A DNA stretch of 6,978 nucleotides from Collinsella sp. (GTDB lineage Bacteria > Actinomycetota > Coriobacteriia > Coriobacteriales > Coriobacteriaceae). The position numbers were made by a program, and so were the translations under genes. The notes under the pieces are model-generated. The model did no database searches. It saw only the letters and a list, made by a program, of their open reading frames with translations, and was not told where the DNA came from. Where the stretch lies: the NCBI GenBank assembly GCA_031295725.1, contig JAUMNV010000114.1, positions 1 to 6,978 of the forward strand, given 5' to 3'. This document shows positions 1 through 5,740 of this stretch, piece by piece (position 1 is the first letter of the stretch; the number at the start of each line of letters is the position of its first letter).

Positions 1-222
1 AGCGTCATCTTGCTGCTCTGGCGATAGGTCTGTGCCGCTGGCCTGGGGCGCGCGCGTATTGAATGCGTCGACAAAGCCCTGCATGCCCTGCTTCATAAAG
101 AAGGGGCCGTAGATGGGTGAATTGAACGCAATGGGGACGGAAAAGGCTGCAGCAAGAACGAGCGTGGAAATCCATACGGCCTTGTCTCTTAGGATTAGTT
201 TGAGAAGAAGTCGACAGTACAT
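1..222 (-). CDS. Membrane protein N-terminus, likely ABC permease component (partial)
   Basis: Seventy-four codons are open from an ATG at 222 to the left edge, so the C-terminus is missing. An in-frame TGA lies immediately before this ATG (225-223), so no longer start is possible. AGGTG at 234-230, 7 bases upstream, is a good ribosome binding site. The visible protein has a basic N-terminus (MYCRLLLKLILRDK), one hydrophobic helix at about residues 16-36, then a polar, acidic stretch (residues 60-74) that would lie outside the membrane. This matches the start of the 740-residue permease upstream: basic leader, one helix, then an extracytoplasmic loop. It lies on the same strand 153 bases behind the ABC ATPase, so it is probably a further permease or accessory subunit of the same transporter. 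The family is not recognisable from 74 residues. A competing frame (238-5) gives an Arg/His/Cys-rich, unprotein-like product and was discarded. Confidence 0.72.
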   Translation of the reverse strand, partial: MYCRLLLKLILRDKAVWISTLVLAAAFSVPIAFNSPIYGPFFMKQGMQGFVDAFNTRAPQASGTDLSPEQQDDA

Positions 223-375
223 TCAGAAGCACCTGCATTCCTCAAAGAATCGTTAGATTAAAAGTAACAGACCGAATGAAGATGCGTGCGATGGGGGCGA
301 GGCGAATGGCTGAGCGGTATCGATACGCGGGTTCAACGGCATCATATTGACCACATAGATTTTTAACTTGCATTT

Positions 376-1116
376 CTACCCGCCCTTTTCGTAGAGTCGC
401 CGATACGTGCTTAGCGCACCCTCGGCGCGTCCGGCAGGCTTTGCGAAATGGGATCCAGGAGACTTCGGCGCAGCATCATCTTGCGGAATGCTTCTAATGA
501 GCCTCCCATCCTTCAAAAACAGAATCTCATCGCACAGCCTATCGACCGAATCCAAGATGTGGGATGACATGATGATGCACGTACCAGAATCGGCCAGCTT
601 CCTGAGAATCTCGGAATGCAAGTCCACCCTGCTGGGGTCGAGCGCGTTCATGGGCTCATCTAATAGAAGGTACCGCGCGCCCGTCGCATACGCAATCGCC
701 AGGGTAAGCTGCTGCTTCATGCCCTGGCTCAGAGTGCGGATCCTCATCTTCGCGAACTCGCCTATCTGCGTTTGTTCCACTATCTCTTCGATATCGCGAG
801 CGTGCGGCCACATATCGCAAACCATCTTGAGGTGATCTTCCGCACGCAATCCGGGATACAGCAGCGTCCCCTCACCAGGTGCATAGAAGATCATAGAACG
901 GACCTCTCTCGCACCCGTACCCTGCACCTCATCCAGAACGATGCTCCCGTCCACGCGAGGACCCGGCAAACCTGCCATCGCACGCAGCAACGTCGTCTTT
1001 CCATGCCCGTTCGGAGCGACGAGACCGTAGACCGTACCCGGGGCAAACTCAGCGTTCACCGAATCTACGAGCACCTTCTTTCCATAAGAGATCGTCAGCG
1101 TTTGAAGGTCAATCAT
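376..1116 (-). CDS. ABC transporter ATP-binding protein
   Basis: This is the cytoplasmic ATPase subunit that powers the adjacent permease. In the 246-residue form the motifs are: Walker A at 31-42 (GLVAPNGHGKTT, Lys40), ABC signature at 129-133 (LSQGM, a common variant of LSGGQ), Walker B at 149-155 (YLLLDEP, catalytic Glu154), D-loop NALD just after, and the switch histidine at 186 (SSHILD). All catalytic residues are present. About 40 residues beyond the core form a polar C-terminal tail. I chose the ATG at 1116 because AAAGGGG ends 9 bases before it and MIDLQTLTISYGKK aligns with normal family starts. An ATG at 1125 would overlap the permease stop as ATGA but has no room for a ribosome binding site. 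The gene follows the permease by only 5 bases, so the two are co-transcribed. Its style fits the ABC-2/multidrug or peptide-export class. The substrate is unknown. Confidence 0.95.
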   Translation of the reverse strand: MIDLQTLTISYGKKVLVDSVNAEFAPGTVYGLVAPNGHGKTTLLRAMAGLPGPRVDGSIVLDEVQGTGAREVRSMIFYAPGEGTLLYPGLRAEDHLKMVCDMWPHARDIEEIVEQTQIGEFAKMRIRTLSQGMKQQLTLAIAYATGARYLLLDEPMNALDPSRVDLHSEILRKLADSGTCIIMSSHILDSVDRLCDEILFLKDGRLIRSIPQDDAAPKSPGSHFAKPAGRAEGALSTYRRLYEKGG

Positions 1117-1121
1117 CGAGA

Positions 1122-3344
1122 TCATCCCCTTTCGATCTTTGGAACACTCAGGCGCACCATCAACGGAGATACGGCGCCCAAGACCACCAGCAGAGCGCCC
1201 GATGCGCCGACGACCTCTCCAAAAGGCATCGCGTTCGTCCCTCGCCCAAGGAACCCAATCGTCCCCACCTGGGAAGCGGGATCAAACGAGGCGAATGGAG
1301 CCAGCAGCGCGACGCCCATGCCCACGCTTTCAACATGAGCGCTCAACGAACCCAACACCAAGAGAACCGCGCAAACCATTCCGGTGACAACGGGGTTGCG
1401 GCTAATCGCTGCTGTCAACGCAGCGACGACGGAAATCACGCCGTATGCCATGACCAGCAACGGAATACTGCACAACACCGCCTCCCCCACCATGGACGTT
1501 GTCGAAGCTCCCGCCCGAATGAGAGCGACGGGATACTCCGATCCACCCGCACCGTTCTTAATCACGGACACAACGACAGCGGGAACCATCGACACCAAAA
1601 GCAGCACCAAGCCAAGCAGGAGAGCCAGCGCAACAGCCGTCAGAAAACGCACATGCGCTGTTGCGGGGATCTGGAGAACCAGAAGGGAACGACACTGCAG
1701 GTGGGTGCACGCGAGCGATGTGACAACCACGGGCAACAGCAAAAATAAGGAGGGAAGCGCTGCCTGGAGATACGAAAGGAGGATTAATGGGGGCATCTTC
1801 GTACTTAACTCGTAAACCTTGGGTTCCGGCAAGCTCGCGATCGACTCAAGCAGAAGGGTGCGCGCCTCCGCACGAGAAGGAGTCTCCGGCTCGATTCCGA
1901 TCGATTGCAGGAGAGTCGCATCTGCCGCGCCCAGCTCACCTCGAGCGCGCTCGTACGTCGCAAGGCTTCGAAACCCCTCCGCAGGCATAGGCGCGTACAC
2001 GAAACCCGAAAGAGCATCCCGCATGTCTTCCAGGGCCGCTTTGCCCTCGACGTCCATATTCGCAGCGTTCTGCTCTAGATACCGATCTATTGAACGGAGC
2101 TCCCCATCCCTATACCGAACAGCGGAAACGTTATCAGCGTCAGGAAACATCTCGACCAGAGCCGGGGCCAGCATCGTCGTCGACATTGCAATCGCGCATA
2201 CGGCGAGGGTAGGAGAACGCAGGAGCAGTTTCCCCATCGTTCTTACGTATGCAACGGCGGAGGCACAAGCGCTCGAACGAGTTGCCGTTCTCGATGCAGT
2301 GAAGGAACCTCTCTCAAGACAAATCGGGGATATCGGGCACGCGCAGCCGCTCTTTCCAGCAACGCAAAGCAGGCTAATTGCCAGCACCTCGATCCCGATT
2401 GCGCATACGAGGGCAATCGCGCCACGCTCGAAGCAAAGTCCAGGCAGATTCACTATCTGCGTTGTCGGGTACGGGCTATAGGCGCCGACGGTCAACTCAG
2501 TGTTCGCATACGTAAGGGGATTCAACAGGGCGAACTCACGTAAAGCGATGGATCTTCCGTAATACCCGGGAACCATCGTCACCCCCATCAGGGCACATAC
2601 GAACACGATTCCAAGCGTAGGGTTATTGGCAATCTTCACGGCAAGGTGAACGACAAGCGAGATGAACGCTGCCACCAAGAATTGCAAGATGGCCGTCTGC
2701 GCGAACACCAGCCAAGCCGGTTTGATAACCGGAGTCGCATATTGAATGTAGCCTATCGGATAGAACGGCGAGCCCGGGCCATTCTTCACAAGCGCGGCGA
2801 TTATCCCTGGAAGATTGATGGCGAGGACGGCAAGCATTGCAAAAACACTCGCCCATACGCTCGATGCAACAAGTCTACCCAGCTCGCCCATCGGTGCCTG
2901 GATGATGAGCTTTTCACGTTTGTTAAGACGCGCGGCAAGGAACGAGACGGCAACGGCCGTTGCGACCCATAGCAAGTACTCCTTCGATCCGTCATAATAG
3001 GTGTACTCTCCATCCGATATCTGCAGAAACGGAAGTAGGGGAGAGAGCGGTGCCAAGATAAGACGTCCCGCGGCAAGAGGGTACAGAAGCGCGGGCATGC
3101 TTGATGAAGAGGTATAGACACCGTCCTCCCCCGCATTCACAAGCGCATCCGCATAGGATGCTGACAATTCCTGCTCAACACGGGTTATTCCCGACTCGAG
3201 GTATTCGACCCGTCCGTCGATGCCAGCCGCGCTCCTGAAGACGGGCAGAGCACAAAGAACCATCAACGCAACAACGACAACACAGAGCGACCTGGAGGAG
3301 AGAAGCGACCTAAAGATCGCCTTCGAGATTTTGAGCATATTCAT
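1122..3344 (-). CDS. ABC transporter permease with two fused, duplicated halves
   Basis: This is an integral membrane protein of about 740 residues, the likely transmembrane partner of the ATPase that starts 5 bases after it. Hydrophobic segments lie near residues 20-39, 119-139, 159-184, 209-234, 242-259 and 306-329, then 377-396, 519-544, 566-594, 619-646, 651-669 and 709-731, giving two sets of six. In each set the first helix is followed by a polar loop, about 80 residues in half 1 and 120 in half 2. Residues 145-244 align without gaps to 554-653 at a constant offset of 409. Shared anchors are Q-x-P, KNG-x-G, YP and NP, so the gene arose by tandem duplication and fusion, and one chain may supply both transmembrane domains. 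A linker near 327-360 holds five cysteines. I preferred the ATG at 3344, which has AAGG 6 bases upstream; the ATG at 3362 has no ribosome binding site. I do not recognise a named family; the substrate is unknown. Confidence 0.88.
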   Translation of the reverse strand: MNMLKISKAIFRSLLSSRSLCVVVVALMVLCALPVFRSAAGIDGRVEYLESGITRVEQELSASYADALVNAGEDGVYTSSSSMPALLYPLAAGRLILAPLSPLLPFLQISDGEYTYYDGSKEYLLWVATAVAVSFLAARLNKREKLIIQAPMGELGRLVASSVWASVFAMLAVLAINLPGIIAALVKNGPGSPFYPIGYIQYATPVIKPAWLVFAQTAILQFLVAAFISLVVHLAVKIANNPTLGIVFVCALMGVTMVPGYYGRSIALREFALLNPLTYANTELTVGAYSPYPTTQIVNLPGLCFERGAIALVCAIGIEVLAISLLCVAGKSGCACPISPICLERGSFTASRTATRSSACASAVAYVRTMGKLLLRSPTLAVCAIAMSTTMLAPALVEMFPDADNVSAVRYRDGELRSIDRYLEQNAANMDVEGKAALEDMRDALSGFVYAPMPAEGFRSLATYERARGELGAADATLLQSIGIEPETPSRAEARTLLLESIASLPEPKVYELSTKMPPLILLSYLQAALPSLFLLLPVVVTSLACTHLQCRSLLVLQIPATAHVRFLTAVALALLLGLVLLLVSMVPAVVVSVIKNGAGGSEYPVALIRAGASTTSMVGEAVLCSIPLLVMAYGVISVVAALTAAISRNPVVTGMVCAVLLVLGSLSAHVESVGMGVALLAPFASFDPASQVGTIGFLGRGTNAMPFGEVVGASGALLVVLGAVSPLMVRLSVPKIERG

Positions 3345-3377
3345 CGCCAACCTTAACCTCATCCAGTCGGAACAGAG

Positions 3378-3400
3378 GGGCCGAACAAAATGCTCGGCCC
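3378..3400 (-). other. Hairpin in the leader of the permease gene
   Basis: GGGCCGA at 3378-3384 and TCGGCCC at 3394-3400 form a perfect 7-bp inverted repeat with a 9-base loop. In leftward RNA an extra G-U pair extends the stem. It lies 33 bases before the chosen permease start. No U-run follows it in the leftward direction. Rightward it is followed by TTATTACTT, but no rightward gene lies upstream for it to terminate. A role in leader RNA stability or attenuation is only inferred. Confidence 0.45.
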
Positions 3401-3407
3401 TTATTAC

Positions 3408-3436
3408 TTGCCGGCAAAGTCAATTTAACATAAACT
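3408..3436 (+). promoter_or_regulatory. Candidate sigma-70 promoter for the DUF2975/XRE pair
   Basis: TTGCCG at 3408-3413 and TAAACT at 3431-3436 are separated by exactly 17 bases and resemble -35 and -10 boxes (each 4 of 6 matches to consensus). The expected transcription start is about 3443, leaving a leader of roughly 37 bases before the ATG at 3480. The -35 box lies within a 10-bp palindrome, TTGCCGGCAA (3408-3417), and the -10 box overlaps a second, longer palindrome. No equally good promoter was found for the leftward permease gene in the same region. Confidence 0.45.
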
Positions 3437-3442
3437 GTTAAA
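3424..3442. promoter_or_regulatory. Palindromic operator candidate
   Basis: TTTAACATAAACTGTTAAA is a perfect inverted repeat: 7-base arms TTTAACA/TGTTAAA around a 5-base spacer. It covers the likely -10 box of the rightward promoter and sits in the divergent region between the permease and the DUF2975/XRE pair. Small XRE repressors bind sites of this size and symmetry, so the natural candidate ligand is the repressor encoded at 4002-4253, acting on itself and possibly on the transporter operon. The symmetry is seen in the sequence; the binding is inferred. Confidence 0.5.
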
Positions 3443-3479
3443 AAGTAACCTGAGTTTTTTAAATTCTTCGGAGGTTATT

Positions 3480-3992
3480 ATGAGTTCCGACAATCGCACT
3501 CCCCGGCTTCATTCCTTCCGCATCGCATGTGCGATAGCCTCTGCGACCCTTTGCGCCACCGCCATCGCACAAGTGGCGTTCTCCTTAAAGCCAGCAATCG
3601 AAGTGCTCGACAACCCTGTAATTGCAGACTCCCCCGCGTATCCAGCCCTTGCGATCTCGACATTGGTCCCTGCCGTCATCGGTATCGCTACGACCATCCT
3701 CAGCGCCGTTCTCGTGTGGACGATCAAGAGCGGAGACCCCTTCAAGAAAGGGTCTGCGACATGCTTGAAGGTGCTCGGCATTCTCTTCGTTGTTCAAGCT
3801 GCCACCAGCCTCTACGCCGGCTCACTCAAAACCTCCGTTTCGATGTTTGGCGGCGAGGGGGCCGTCGGCGCCCAAGAGATCGCTTCATCATTCGATTGGA
3901 CCTCTCTGGTTCTCGGCATCGTCCTGTTCATGCTTTCCCAGCTCTTCTTGTACGCCCGAGAGCTGTACCTCGACTCCGACGAGATTGCGTAA
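3480..3992 (+). CDS. DUF2975-like membrane protein
   Basis: This is a 170-residue protein with four hydrophobic helices at about 14-34, 58-80, 95-112 and 138-157, so it should sit in the cytoplasmic membrane. Two features match the DUF2975 family as I know it: a GDPF-K motif (85-89) before the third helix, and a C-terminal RELYLDSDEIA after the last helix, like the family's acidic ending. Length also fits. Family members are commonly encoded next to a YozG-like XRE repressor, and here one follows after 9 bases, so this is a two-gene operon. The function of the family is not established; a role in modulating its partner regulator from the membrane is plausible. GGAGG at 3470-3474, 5 bases before the ATG, is a strong ribosome binding site and fixes the start. 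Translation is divergent from the ABC transporter operon. Confidence 0.8.
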   Translation: MSSDNRTPRLHSFRIACAIASATLCATAIAQVAFSLKPAIEVLDNPVIADSPAYPALAISTLVPAVIGIATTILSAVLVWTIKSGDPFKKGSATCLKVLGILFVVQAATSLYAGSLKTSVSMFGGEGAVGAQEIASSFDWTSLVLGIVLFMLSQLFLYARELYLDSDEIA

Positions 3993-4001
3993 GGAAACGC
4001 C

Positions 4002-4253
4002 ATGCCCGTAATTGTTCGCCTCGACAAGATCATGGCCGAGCGAAAGATTTCCTCGAACGAACTTGCCGAAAGGATTGGAACCACGCCCGTGAACCTGTCC
4101 CGTATTAAAAAAGGGCATATTCGCGGCATTCGCTTCAACACACTCGAGCAGCTATGCCTCGCCCTTCGTTGCCAACCCGGAGACCTTCTCGAAGTCATGA
4201 GCGAAGAGGATGCCCGAAAGGAGTTCGGACTCGATTGGTCCGCCGAGGATTAG
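4002..4253 (+). CDS. Small XRE/Cro-type transcriptional regulator (YozG-like)
   Basis: The 83-residue protein is almost entirely a helix-turn-helix domain. The start MPVIVRLDKIMAERK, the core ELAERIGTTPVNLSRIKKG (about residues 20-38), then FNTLEQLCLALRCQPGDLLE (45-64), match the small XRE repressors that travel with DUF2975 genes. Such proteins bind DNA as dimers in the cytoplasm and usually regulate their own operon. AAGGA overlaps the stop of the preceding gene and lies 6 bases before the ATG, so the two genes are translationally close. The last 20 residues, from MSEED to WSAED, go beyond the usual domain end. The TAG stop at 4251-4253 is followed without a break, and in the same frame, by the catalytic part of an integrase, so this tail may contain sequence taken from that integrase. 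The palindrome at 3424-3442 is its most likely target. Confidence 0.9.
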   Translation: MPVIVRLDKIMAERKISSNELAERIGTTPVNLSRIKKGHIRGIRFNTLEQLCLALRCQPGDLLEVMSEEDARKEFGLDWSAED

Positions 4254-4979
4254 AGGGCGGTCGTACTCGCCCTGCACACGGGGATGCGAATCGGCGAGGT
4301 CTGCGGCCTTCGGTGGTGCGATGTGGATTTCGAGACGGGCCTGATCTCGATCAGACACTCGGTGGAGTACGCGAAGGGAATGGGTTCGTTCATCAAGGAC
4401 ACCAAGACCCATGACGCCAGGGGTATCCCCATCGACCCGGTCGGCCTACTCCCCTTCCTGAAGGAGACCCACGAGATCGACTGCGGAAAGCTGCGCTTGC
4501 GCGGCCTTACCGGGACGGTCGAGATCGGGGACTGCTACATCCTGTCGGAGCCGGGCGCGACCTTCGCGACGACAAGCTATATCCGCAGGGCGTTCAAGAC
4601 GTTCTCGGAGACCAACGGCCTCATGGGCACCAACGACGAGCTGATCACGTTCCACGGCCTTCGCCACACGTTCGCAACGCAGTGGATCCGCCAAGGCGGC
4701 GATATCAAGGCGCTCCAATCGATCCTCGGCCACAAGGACGCCATGGCGACGCTCAACGTCTACGCCGACATCGAGCCCATCTCCAAAATCCATAACATGC
4801 TGCGCGCCACGCCGTGCCTTTGGCGCGGGCACCTCGGGCCGAGGGTCGATCCGGGTCCCATGTTCCAACAGAGGATCCAGGAGTCCATCGAGACGCTCCA
4901 GGCGTTCGGCTACGGCATCACCGAGCCGGACGACCGAAATATCGCCATACGCGACGTGAAGACGAACAGTTGGCTCTAG
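4254..4979 (+). pseudogene. Tyrosine recombinase/integrase, N-terminally truncated
   Basis: This is the catalytic domain of a phage- or ICE-type integrase. Counting from the Met at 4284, the catalytic set is complete: Arg2 in MRIGEVCGLRW, a lysine in IKDTKTH (38 or 41), His124 and Arg127 in HGLRH, His150 in LGHKD and the nucleophile Tyr160 in NVYADI. The frame is already integrase-like before that Met (RAVVLALHTG from 4254), so the homology starts right after the TAG of the XRE gene. The arm-binding and core-binding N-terminal domains, normally some 150-200 residues, are absent, and no ribosome binding site precedes 4284. It is therefore best read as a decayed gene, unless the isolated catalytic part is still made. 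About 70 residues follow the tyrosine, longer than usual; the last 55 have no recognisable match, although the helical-looking stretch around 194-213 suggests real coding sequence. It marks a past mobile-element insertion. Confidence 0.85.
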
Positions 4980-5032
4980 CTCACCGAGTACGCGGCAGTG
5001 CTGGGCCCATCCCAACTGAGGTCACGGTGGTC

Positions 5033-5097
5033 CGATAGGGGCGCCGCCCGCGGCATGCGCCGCGGAGCGGTATCCCCTACCGAAGGGCGGGGATGCC
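5033..5097. repeat. Nested and competing inverted repeats
   Basis: Three pairings share this segment. CCGCGGC (5048-5054) and GCCGCGG (5059-5065) make a perfect 7-bp stem with loop ATGC. Around it, CGATAGGGG (5033-5041) pairs with CCCCTACCG (5074-5082) with one mismatch. Alternatively GGTATCCCC (5069-5077) pairs with GGGGATGCC (5089-5097) with one G-U. The last two both use the CCCC at 5074-5077, so they exclude each other. No T-run follows on either strand, so this is not a standard intrinsic terminator. Confidence 0.5.
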
Positions 5098-5116
5098 CTC
5101 CGCTTCCAGTTCGGAA

Positions 5117-5179
5117 TCAGCCGTCGGAGGCGTTCGGCTGACTGCGGGAACGGCCTGTCCGCTCAATGTGTTCGGCTGA
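5117..5179. repeat. Short direct and inverted repeats (CGGCTGA family)
   Basis: TCAGCCG at 5117-5123 is inverted as CGGCTGA at 5135-5141. The 10-mer GTTCGGCTGA occurs twice in direct orientation, at 5132-5141 and 5170-5179, 38 bases apart. A related pair, GAGCCG (5201-5206) and CGGCTC (5220-5225), follows. Arm-type integrase sites are one possible origin, given the integrase remnant upstream; chance in GC-rich DNA is another. Confidence 0.35.
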
Positions 5180-5305
5180 GATCGGAAATCAACCCAACAC
5201 GAGCCGGACACGCACCAGACGGCTCTTCCCCGTACGGCCTTCCCCCTTACGCTCATGTTGCAGGCATGTAACGCCGCAGCGAGCGCGCCTTTTTTGCGCC
5301 AGACA

Positions 5306-5328
5306 GGTACAATGATGAACACTGTACC
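5306..5328 (+). promoter_or_regulatory. Possible -10 box within a palindrome before the ACT gene
   Basis: TACAAT at 5308-5313 matches a -10 box at five of six positions, but no -35 box stands 16-18 bases upstream. It lies in the left arm of the inverted repeat GGTACA (5306-5311) / TGTACC (5323-5328), 11 bases apart. It is the best promoter candidate for the ACT-domain gene starting at 5376; the symmetry could be an operator or coincidence. Confidence 0.3.
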
Positions 5329-5375
5329 GTAGCGGAGCGCCCCGCGCGCGCCGCAATCACGCGAAAGGGTTTCCC

Positions 5376-5663
5376 ATGGCCGAGATCTCGTCCTCCCGTA
5401 TCGTCATCACCGTCCTTGGCAAGAACCGCCCCGGCATCGTCGCCGGCGTCACCCGTGTCCTAGGCGAGGCCAACGTCGACATCCGCGACATCACGCAGTC
5501 CATTATCGAGGACATCTTCACCATGACCATGCTGGCCGATACCGCCGAGTCCAAGCTCGACTTCGCCGAGCTGCAGAAGGCGCTGGCCGAGGCCGGCGAG
5601 CTTTCGGGCGTCAACGTGTCCATCCAGCGCGAGGACGTCTTCAACTTTATGTACCGCCTGTAG
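5376..5663 (+). CDS. ACT domain-containing protein (UPF0237 type)
   Basis: The 95-residue protein is a single ACT-fold unit of the kind annotated as UPF0237. The first strand and ligand loop RIVITVLGKNRPGIVAGVT (about 8-26) lead into LGEANVDIRDITQSIIEDIF (29-48) and TMTMLAD, and the ending SIQREDVFNFMYRL is characteristic of this family; usual length is about 90 residues. ACT domains bind amino acids or other small ligands and act as cytoplasmic sensors; the ligand and partner of this stand-alone type are not established. AAAGGG 6 bases before the ATG supports the start. The next gene, a citrate synthase, begins 77 bases downstream on the same strand, with no terminator seen between, so the two may be co-transcribed and the ACT protein could respond to a related metabolite. 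That link is inferred from position only. Confidence 0.92.
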   Translation: MAEISSSRIVITVLGKNRPGIVAGVTRVLGEANVDIRDITQSIIEDIFTMTMLADTAESKLDFAELQKALAEAGELSGVNVSIQREDVFNFMYRL

Positions 5664-5740
5664 CGAGCAAGCCGCTGGGGATAGCCTGACGCGCGCATGC
5701 CCATGCAAGTCACCCCGATGCGGCCCGGAGAGGAGCGCGC

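Larger units (their letters stand above)
4980..5375. other. Non-coding interval rich in inverted repeats
   Basis: This stretch of 396 bases lies between the integrase remnant and the ACT-domain gene. No open frame in it looks like a protein: the longest, on the minus strand at 5322-5077, has an implausible composition and no ribosome binding site that I can see. No tRNA fold was recognised. It holds a group of alternative hairpins (5033-5097), scattered CGGCTGA/TCAGCCG repeats (5117-5179) and a small palindrome near the ACT gene (5306-5328). An attachment site would be expected near an integrase, but I could not find a direct repeat that defines one. Confidence 0.6.

Noticed and set aside
5..238. 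Minus-strand 77-codon frame from the ATG at 238
   Set aside because: Rich in Arg, His and Cys with no protein-like pattern; the overlapping frame from 222 has a ribosome binding site and a clear membrane-protein start.
407..835. Plus-strand 142-codon open frame
   Set aside because: Antisense to the ABC ATPase, whose motifs make the minus strand the coding one.
1819..2481. Plus-strand 220-codon open frame
   Set aside because: Antisense shadow of the permease gene; Ser/Arg/Ala-rich composition and no ribosome binding site.
3378..3410. Rightward intrinsic terminator
   Set aside because: The stem is followed by TTATTACTT but no rightward gene lies upstream to be terminated, and the T-run is broken.
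3403..3426. Leftward promoter TTGACT/TAATAA before the permease
   Set aside because: The two boxes are only 11 bases apart, too close for a sigma-70 promoter.
4446..5015. Minus-strand 189-codon open frame
   Set aside because: Antisense to the integrase catalytic domain; rich in Arg, Leu, Val and Asp as expected for a GC-rich shadow frame.
5077..5322. Minus-strand 81-codon frame in the intergenic region
   Set aside because: No ribosome binding site, no family resemblance and low-complexity ending; treated as chance.
4980..5375. tRNA gene or tRNA-end attachment site near the integrase
   Set aside because: No cloverleaf, T-loop GTTCGAATC-like motif or duplicated tRNA end could be found.
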